Source of the DNA: Candidatus Aveggerthella stercoripullorum
GTDB taxonomy: Bacteria; Actinomycetota; Coriobacteriia; Coriobacteriales; Eggerthellaceae
Direction: 5' to 3'
DNA length: 42,761 bases
Assembly: GCA_018712955.1 (NCBI GenBank)
Contig: DVGB01000005.1
Location: 1-42,761, forward strand
Below the pieces are notes generated by a model. The model worked only from the letters and a program-made list of their open reading frames with translations, did no database searches and was not told where the DNA came from. Of the stretch, positions 35,706 to 42,761 are shown piece by piece (the first letter of the stretch is position 1; each line of letters starts with the position of its first letter). The position numbers and the translations under genes were made by a program.

Positions 35706-37538
35706 ATGTGCGGTATCGTAGGGTGCACCGGTAGCATGCCGGTGAAAAAGGTGCTGGTCGAAGGGCTGAAGCGGCTTGAATACCGCGGATACGACTCCGC
35801 GGGCGTCGCCATTCAGCAGGACGGCGCGCTTGAAGTGGTGCATCGCGTGGGCAAAGTCGCCGGCCTGGAAAGCGAGCTTGCCTGTCGCGACCTTAGGGGT
35901 ACGTGCGGCATTGGACATACGCGCTGGGCGACGCACGGCCGTCCTTCCACGGTGAACGCCCATCCCCATGCTTCCTGCGATGGGCGCATAGCCGTCGTGC
36001 ACAACGGCATCATCGAGAACTTTGCCGAATTGCGCGAGCAGCTGCAGGCGCGCGGCCATGTCTTCGCGAGCGAAACCGACACGGAAGTCCTGGCGCACCT
36101 GCTGGAAGAAGCCTACGCCGAATGTCCGGGCGACTTGCTGACGGCACTGCGCCGTGCGCTGCAGCACGTTATTGGCGCATACGGCGTTGCTGCGGTCTGC
36201 GCGGACGAGCCAGGCGTCATCGCGTGCGCGCGAAAAGACTCGCCCATTGTGGTGGGCCGCGGAAAGGACGCTTCCTACGTTGCCTCAGACATCATTGCGC
36301 TTATTGACGCTACGCGCGATGTCGTCGTGCTCGAGGATGGCCAGCTTGCGCGCTTGACTCCCGAAAGCATTACGTACTTCGACGAGCGCGGTCGCGAAAT
36401 CGAGCCGGAGATCACCCATGTCGACTGGGATGTCGACCTGGCGGAAAAAGGCGGCTATCCCGACTTCATGCTCAAGGAAATCCACGAGCAGCCGCGCGTT
36501 GTGCGCGATACGCTGGCGGGACGCATGGTGGGAGGCGAGCTGTCCATCGACGAGCTGGGGCTTTCCTACGAAGAGCTTAACCTGATCGACCGCGTTTACG
36601 TTATTGCGTGCGGCACGAGCTACCACGCGGGGCTTATCGCGAAAAACCTTATCGAACGGTGGGCGCGTATCCCAACGGAGGTCGAGGTCGCGAGCGAATT
36701 CCGCTATCGCAACCCCATCATCACCCCCTCTACGCTCGTGGTGGCGGTTTCCCAGTCTGGCGAGACGGCCGACACGCTGGCCGCCATTCGCGATGCGCGC
36801 ATTCGCGGCGCGAAGGTCTTCGGCATCACGAACGTGGTAGGAAGCCCGGTGGCGCGCGAATCCGATGGCGTTATCTACACGAAAGCGAACAAAGAGATTG
36901 CCGTCGCGTCCACGAAGTCGTTTTTGGGCCAGGTCGTGAGCCTTACCTTGCTGGCGTTGCTGCTTGCGCAGACGAAGGGCCGGTTGACCACCGCGCAGGT
37001 GCGCCTGCTCTTCCGCGAGCTGGGCGACACGGCGGAGCAGATTGAGCGCATCCTGCACGACACTGAAGCGATAGACGAGGCGGCTTATGCGTGCAAGGAT
37101 GCTGCGAGCGCACTGTTTGTCGGACGTGGCATCGGGTCTGCTATCTGCTATGAGGGCGCGCTCAAGCTCAAAGAGATCAGCTACCTGCATGCCGAGGCCT
37201 ATGCTGCCGGCGAAATGAAGCATGGGCCCATTGCGCTGATCGACGACGGTTTCCCGGTCATTGCCGTGGCGACCGAAAGCCCTGTGTACGACAAGCTGGT
37301 CTCGAACTTGAAAGAGTGCGAAGCCCGCGGTGCGCTCATCGTCGCCATTGCGACGGAAGGGGACGAAGAGATCAAAAAGATCGCCCGGCATGTCATCTAC
37401 GTTCCCAAAGTGCGCGACTGTTTCACGCCCATTACCGCAAGCGTTCCCTTGCAGCTGTTCGCTCGTGCTATCGCGCTTTTGCGCGGATGCGACGTCGACC
37501 AGCCGCGCAACCTCGCGAAAAGCGTCACGGTCGAGTAG
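35706..37538 (+). CDS. glmS: glutamine-fructose-6-phosphate aminotransferase (isomerizing)
   Basis: The 610-aa enzyme makes glucosamine-6-phosphate for peptidoglycan. The glutaminase domain begins with the catalytic Cys2 (MCGIVGCTGSMPVKKVLVEGLKRLEYRGYDSAG) and has GHTRWATHGRP and HNGIIENFAELREQL. Two SIS domains follow (YVIACGTSYHAGLIAKNLIE, VAVSQSGETADTLAAIRDAR, ASTKSFLGQVVSLTLL, ALFVGRGIGSAICYEGALKLKEISYLHAEAYAAGEMKHGPIALI), and it ends DQPRNLAKSVTVE, the invariant C-terminus. The length is normal. GAGGAG precedes the start. No glmS ribozyme is visible in the 221-bp upstream gap; a TAGAAT at 35599 could be a -10. Confidence 0.97.
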   Translation: MCGIVGCTGSMPVKKVLVEGLKRLEYRGYDSAGVAIQQDGALEVVHRVGKVAGLESELACRDLRGTCGIGHTRWATHGRPSTVNAHPHASCDGRIAVVHNGIIENFAELREQLQARGHVFASETDTEVLAHLLEEAYAECPGDLLTALRRALQHVIGAYGVAAVCADEPGVIACARKDSPIVVGRGKDASYVASDIIALIDATRDVVVLEDGQLARLTPESITYFDERGREIEPEITHVDWDVDLAEKGGYPDFMLKEIHEQPRVVRDTLAGRMVGGELSIDELGLSYEELNLIDRVYVIACGTSYHAGLIAKNLIERWARIPTEVEVASEFRYRNPIITPSTLVVAVSQSGETADTLAAIRDARIRGAKVFGITNVVGSPVARESDGVIYTKANKEIAVASTKSFLGQVVSLTLLALLLAQTKGRLTTAQVRLLFRELGDTAEQIERILHDTEAIDEAAYACKDAASALFVGRGIGSAICYEGALKLKEISYLHAEAYAAGEMKHGPIALIDDGFPVIAVATESPVYDKLVSNLKECEARGALIVAIATEGDEEIKKIARHVIYVPKVRDCFTPITASVPLQLFARAIALLRGCDVDQPRNLAKSVTVE

Positions 37539-37584
37539 CGGTCCTGTCGGCTCCTGTCGCCAGAATCGTTCAACGTCGCACCGC

Positions 37585-37615
37585 ATGAGAAAAGGGGTCA
37601 GTCACTTTATCTCAT
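37585..37615. repeat. palindromic repeat, copy 2
   Basis: ATGAGA (37585-37590) pairs with TCTCAT (37610-37615), and the inner AAA pairs with TTT once one base is bulged. The loop is GGGGTCAGTCAC. It shares ATGAGAAAAGGG with copy 1 at 27358. It lies 47 bp after the glmS stop, so it may double as a terminator-like hairpin. Confidence 0.65.
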
Positions 37616-37769
37616 TTCCACGTCCTACAGACAGGGTTGGTCGAATGCGGAAAGTGGCTGCTCCTTTTTCTCGTCCGCGCTGGTGCACGTGCCTGATTCA
37701 GGAAGCTTGCATTGGGGAGAGCAGGGTTCGCGTACAATGGGCGAAAACGACAACGCGAGGAAGGGCGGC

Positions 37770-38375
37770 ATGGCGCGGGCGACGAGCAAGGAAAAGGCCG
37801 AAGCATTGCTGGCAAGCGTGTCGGCGGGAGTCGACGGCACGGTAGGGTCCGGCGTGTCCATCGTGAAGGTGGCCCGCATGAAAGCCGTGCTCAGTCGCAC
37901 GCCTTCGTTTGCGCGCAAGGTGTTCTCGGCGGAAGAGCGCGCATTCTGCGAACGTCATGCGCTTCCTGAAGTTCCGTTCGCCCTGCGTTTCGCCGCGAAA
38001 TCGGCTGTCGCCCGCGCACTCGGTATCGAGCGGGAAGACGGTATGGGCGTGCGCGATGTGGAGGTTCGTTTGAGTTCAAAGGGCCGTCCTTTCGTCGTTC
38101 TCTCGGGAGCGGCACGACGTTTTGCGCAGGAGCAGGGTGTCGTCGATCTGCCCCTTTCGCTCTCGTTCACGCACACCGATGCCGTCGCATGCGCGCTTGC
38201 CATCACGCGCGATTCGCAGCGTGCGGCTGCAGAGCGCATCGACCAGAAGCAAGAGCTTGCCCGCCAGTTCAAAGAGGCGCGAGCGTTGCTGGACGAAATG
38301 GGCGGATCGGCTGAGCAGAAGGAAGAGGATGCCGTGCGCGCGCAAAGCGAGGCTCCCGGCGAAAACGAAGGGTAG
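37770..38375 (+). CDS. AcpS-like protein lacking the usual metal-binding acids
   Basis: The 201-aa protein resembles holo-[acyl-carrier-protein] synthase, which attaches phosphopantetheine to ACP. Recognisable blocks are GSGVSIVKVARMKAVL, FARKVFSAEERAFCERH, LRFAAKSAVARALG, GVRDVEVRLSSKGRPFVVLSG and LSLSFTHTDAVACALAI. The family's magnesium ligands are an Asp in G-x-D-I-V and a Glu in A-x-K-E-A. Here both are Ser (GVSIV and AAKSA), and the next acidic residue (usually IVEIAR) is Lys. The protein is also longer than the usual 120-130 aa at both ends. Activity is doubtful. Start 37770 follows AGGAAGG; an ATG at 37737 overlaps a TACAAT that may be the -10. nnrD follows after 89 bp. Confidence 0.75.
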   Translation: MARATSKEKAEALLASVSAGVDGTVGSGVSIVKVARMKAVLSRTPSFARKVFSAEERAFCERHALPEVPFALRFAAKSAVARALGIEREDGMGVRDVEVRLSSKGRPFVVLSGAARRFAQEQGVVDLPLSLSFTHTDAVACALAITRDSQRAAAERIDQKQELARQFKEARALLDEMGGSAEQKEEDAVRAQSEAPGENEG

Positions 38376-38464
38376 GATGCGGTTTCGCGCGCGGGGCGCA
38401 GCGCGCATGCGGAAGGCGGAAGGAGCGAGCGGGATTGCGCCCGCTCGGGAAGGAGGCCAGCGCT

Positions 38465-39400
38465 ATGAAGCAATACGGACCGGTCGAACTGGCGGATTTG
38501 CTGCCGTTTCCTGACCCGCTCTGCCACAAGTATTCGCGCGGTAAGCTCACGCTGCTCGTGGGCTCCGCCACGTATCCAGGCGCCGCCAGCCTGGCTGCCC
38601 TGGCCAGCCAGCGTGCAGGCGCGGGGTATACGGCGGTCTACACCGAAGGGTCCATCGTGCATCAAGTGCAGGCGTACCAGCCCTCGCTTGTCGTGCGTTC
38701 GTGGTCGGATTGGGACACGCAGTACGTGGCCGCGTCCGAGCCCGACCGTCCGTGCGCTTATCTGGTGGGCAGCGGTTTCGATGACTTGGACACGTACACA
38801 TCCCAGCTTACCCGTCGGCTCCTGAAGTCCGCCGACGCGCCGGTGCTGGTGGACGGCGGTGCGCTCAACATCCTGTCTGCGAAGAAGATTCGCGATCTGA
38901 CCGCGCAGCGTTATCGGCGCGGGCAAACGACCATCGTCACGCCCCATATGGGCGAAGCGGCCCGCCTGGCGAAGATATTCAACCTCAAGACGACCGAACC
39001 TGACGAAATGGCATTGCAGCTTGCGCAGGCGTACGGTGTGATCTGCGTCCTGAAAAGCCATGACACGTTCATTTCCGACGGCCAGGAAATCCTTGCCATG
39101 CGCGAGGGCACGGCCGCGCTTGCGAAAGCGGGCACGGGCGACGTGCTGGCGGGCATCATCGGCGGTCTTTTGGCGCAGGGCATGGACGCGGTCGATGCCT
39201 GCGTGCTCGGCACGACGCTCCATGCGCGTGCGGGCGTTTTCGCGTCGGACGACCTGACGGAAATCTGCGTGTGCGCAGAAGACATCATCCGCTATCTGCC
39301 CCATGCCATCAAAAGCCTGATCAAAGGAAAGCAGGAAGAGCAAGTGGGGGAGATCACCGAGAGCTTCGGCCCGGACGTGACGGGGACATGGAGCTTGTAA
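38465..39400 (+). CDS. nnrD: ADP-dependent NAD(P)H-hydrate dehydratase
   Basis: The 311-aa protein is the YjeF C-terminal/ribokinase-like enzyme that repairs hydrated NADH and NADPH. KLTLLVGSATYPGAASLAALASQRAGAG, LVGSGFDD, LVDGGALNILS, TIVTPHMGEAARLAKIF, CVLKSHDTFISDG and the anion-hole/catalytic GTAALAKAGTGDVLAGIIGGLLAQGMDAVDAC are typical. The epimerase domain NnrE, often fused at the N-terminus, is absent. AGGAGG lies nine bases before ATG 38465. A GC hairpin CGAGCGGG/CCCGCTCG (38426-38447) immediately precedes that site and could affect translation. The AcpS-like gene upstream is a common neighbour of this family. Confidence 0.92.
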   Translation: MKQYGPVELADLLPFPDPLCHKYSRGKLTLLVGSATYPGAASLAALASQRAGAGYTAVYTEGSIVHQVQAYQPSLVVRSWSDWDTQYVAASEPDRPCAYLVGSGFDDLDTYTSQLTRRLLKSADAPVLVDGGALNILSAKKIRDLTAQRYRRGQTTIVTPHMGEAARLAKIFNLKTTEPDEMALQLAQAYGVICVLKSHDTFISDGQEILAMREGTAALAKAGTGDVLAGIIGGLLAQGMDAVDACVLGTTLHARAGVFASDDLTEICVCAEDIIRYLPHAIKSLIKGKQEEQVGEITESFGPDVTGTWSL

Positions 39401-39492
39401 GCGGCGACCAGGGTCTCTTTCGTCGAAGAAAAAGCGGTTGTGCCAGGTGGGAGAATGCTCCAGGGCTTCTTTCCGCCCGGTGCGCTGGGAGT

Positions 39493-39524
39493 AAGGCGGA
39501 TGCTGTGACCGAGCGTCCGCCTTT
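39493..39524 (+). terminator. terminator after nnrD
   Basis: AAGGCGGA (39493-39500) pairs with TCCGCCTT (39516-39523) around a loop that can itself pair (GCT/AGC). It is followed by a short, interrupted T run. It lies 93 bp after the stop. Confidence 0.65.
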
Positions 39525-39657
39525 CGTTTGCATGCCGAATTGCAACGATACGGCACCAGATTTACGCAGGTGGCATTCTTGCCGTCGCCGAGCGACATGG
39601 CCGGCGTATGATGGGGTCAAGGAGGCAAAACATGCCTCGCGAGAGAAAGGGGCCGTC

Positions 39658-40191
39658 ATGGCCACGTACAAGAAGAAATGGGATTGGACGCTCATCGTCA
39701 TCGGCGTTCTGTTGATTGTCTGCGGCATCGTCGCTGCCACGTATCCGGGATTGACGCTTGTCATCATCACGACGATGGTCGGTATCGGCTATCTGCTTTC
39801 GGGTGTGGGCGATGTCGCTGCGTACTTCAAGCTGCGCAAACACATGGACGTGAGCGGCTGGGCGCTGGCGTACGCCGTGCTCGACATCGTGCTCGGCGCG
39901 CTCTTGCTGCTCTATCCGGTTGCGTTCATGGCGCTCGTGCCATGGATCGTTGCGTTCGGCTTCCTGCTGTTCGGCATTGTCGAGATCTGGATTTCCGTCA
40001 AAGCGAAGCAGGCGGGCGGTCCCAACTGGGGGCTCGGTATGGTCTCGGGCGTTGTGAACATCCTGTGCGCACTCGCCCTGTTCTTTGTTCCGGCAAGCTT
40101 TGCGCTGTTCATTGCCCTGATGGCGGTATGGCGCGGTATCAAGCTCATCGGCGATGGCATCACCGTAGGCAAGGTCGTGCGCATGCGCTAG
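39658..40191 (+). CDS. HdeD-like (DUF308) membrane protein
   Basis: The 177-aa protein has six hydrophobic helices arranged as three pairs, for example WTLIVIGVLLIVCGIVAATYPGLTLVIITTMVGIGYLLSG, ALAYAVLDIVLGALLLLYPVAFMALVPWIVAFGFLLFGIVEI and LGMVSGVVNILCALALFFVPASFALFIALMAVWRGIKLI. The repeated VGxLLxxxGxxxxxxPxxxL pattern is the HdeD/DUF308 signature; in Escherichia coli HdeD is tied to acid resistance, but the biochemical role is unknown. The start at 39658 follows GAAAGGGG. It is a single gene closed by a strong terminator. Confidence 0.85.
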   Translation: MATYKKKWDWTLIVIGVLLIVCGIVAATYPGLTLVIITTMVGIGYLLSGVGDVAAYFKLRKHMDVSGWALAYAVLDIVLGALLLLYPVAFMALVPWIVAFGFLLFGIVEIWISVKAKQAGGPNWGLGMVSGVVNILCALALFFVPASFALFIALMAVWRGIKLIGDGITVGKVVRMR

Positions 40192-40202
40192 CAGGCGCAT
40201 GA

Positions 40203-42452
<2,250 letters not shown>

Positions 42453-42459
42453 GGACGCC

Positions 42460-42761
42460 ATGGACGCAAAAAGGCCGAAGGAGCAGAAACGAACAGAGAG
42501 CCCGGCAAAGCAGGCGTGCCCAGGGAATCCGGCAGAATCGAAGAAACCGAAGAAGCGCCGTCTGGACGAAGTGCTCGTGGAGGCGGGCTATTTCCCGGAC
42601 GCGGGCGCGGCGTTGCGCGCGGTCATGGCGCGCGAAGTGAAGGTGGACGACGTGTACGTGTCCAGTGCTGCCGTGAAGGTGACACCGGATGCCGACATCG
42701 TCGTGCGCGGGCGGAAACAGTTTGTCTCTCGCGGCGGCCATAAGCTCCAGGGTGCGCTCGA
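42460..42761 (+). CDS. tlyA: TlyA-type rRNA methyltransferase / hemolysin A, N-terminal part
   Basis: The first 100 residues are in the window and the gene runs off the right edge. After a basic low-complexity start (KRPKEQKRTESPAKQ) comes an S4 RNA-binding domain (KKRRLDEVLVEAGYFPDAGA, LRAVMAREVKVDDVYV, GRKQFVSRGGHKLQGAL). The SRGG(H/L)KL block marks entry into the FtsJ-like methyltransferase domain of TlyA proteins, which 2'-O-methylate cytidines in 16S and 23S rRNA. It begins 7 bp after the ligA stop, so it is co-transcribed. The catalytic part cannot be checked here. Confidence 0.88.
   Translation, partial: MDAKRPKEQKRTESPAKQACPGNPAESKKPKKRRLDEVLVEAGYFPDAGAALRAVMAREVKVDDVYVSSAAVKVTPDADIVVRGRKQFVSRGGHKLQGAL

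Overview
The window reads as a chromosomal segment of a high-GC gut actinobacterium of class Coriobacteriia, most likely an Eggerthellaceae member. The case rests on gene content: an accBC-asp23-nusB-xseB-dxs cluster, a membrane-anchored multiheme cytochrome next to a Tat-exported FAD fumarate-reductase-type flavoprotein, a large multi-TM LuxR regulator, and uniformly GC-rich codon use from about 5.2 kb to the end. The genus cannot be fixed by reading alone.

Region 1 (1-5.17 kb) looks foreign to the rest. It holds a remnant of a sigma-factor-like gene of the kind carried on clostridial integrative elements, then two leftward lipoprotein genes (an alkylsulfatase-type metallo-beta-lactamase protein and a large protein of unknown function), a perfect 34-bp palindrome, and a LytTR response-regulator fragment. 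Region 2 (5172-6383) is a complete-looking IS3-family element with 24/30-bp terminal inverted repeats. It has no target-site duplication and truncates genes on both sides: the LytTR gene on the left and an MBG/SLH-like surface protein on the right. It therefore marks a rearrangement boundary, or an assembly join.

Region 3 (7.5-14.45 kb) is a biotin-carboxylase and housekeeping cluster. A pyruvate-carboxylase-type carboxyltransferase is fused in frame to a full-length AccB-type biotin carrier, and a strong internal Shine-Dalgarno plus GTG sits exactly at the AccB boundary. It is followed by accC, asp23/gls24, a structured spacer, nusB, xseB and dxs. Region 4 (14.5-19.4 kb) has a GNAT gene, the amt-glnK ammonium pair (PII lacking Tyr51), a Fur/PerR-type regulator and rpsA. 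Region 5 (19.4-27.4 kb) has a leftward coiled-coil membrane protein with an OatA-type acyltransferase, then mnmA, aspartokinase, coaE and purH. Region 6 (27.5-31 kb) has a YxeA-like protein, a membrane J-domain protein and a two-domain cell-wall hydrolase.

Region 7 (31.3-35.5 kb) is a respiratory module: multiheme cytochrome, FAD reductase, and a LuxR membrane regulator with its own promoter. Region 8 (35.7 kb to the end) has glmS, an AcpS-like protein that has lost its metal ligands, nnrD, an HdeD-like membrane protein, ligA and the start of tlyA. Most transcription units end in clear rho-independent terminators. I saw no rRNA, tRNA, CRISPR array or prophage. The most interesting observations are the AccB fusion with a possible internal start, the degenerate AcpS, the IS-bounded foreign island, the hairpin-rich spacer before nusB, and a dispersed palindromic repeat.
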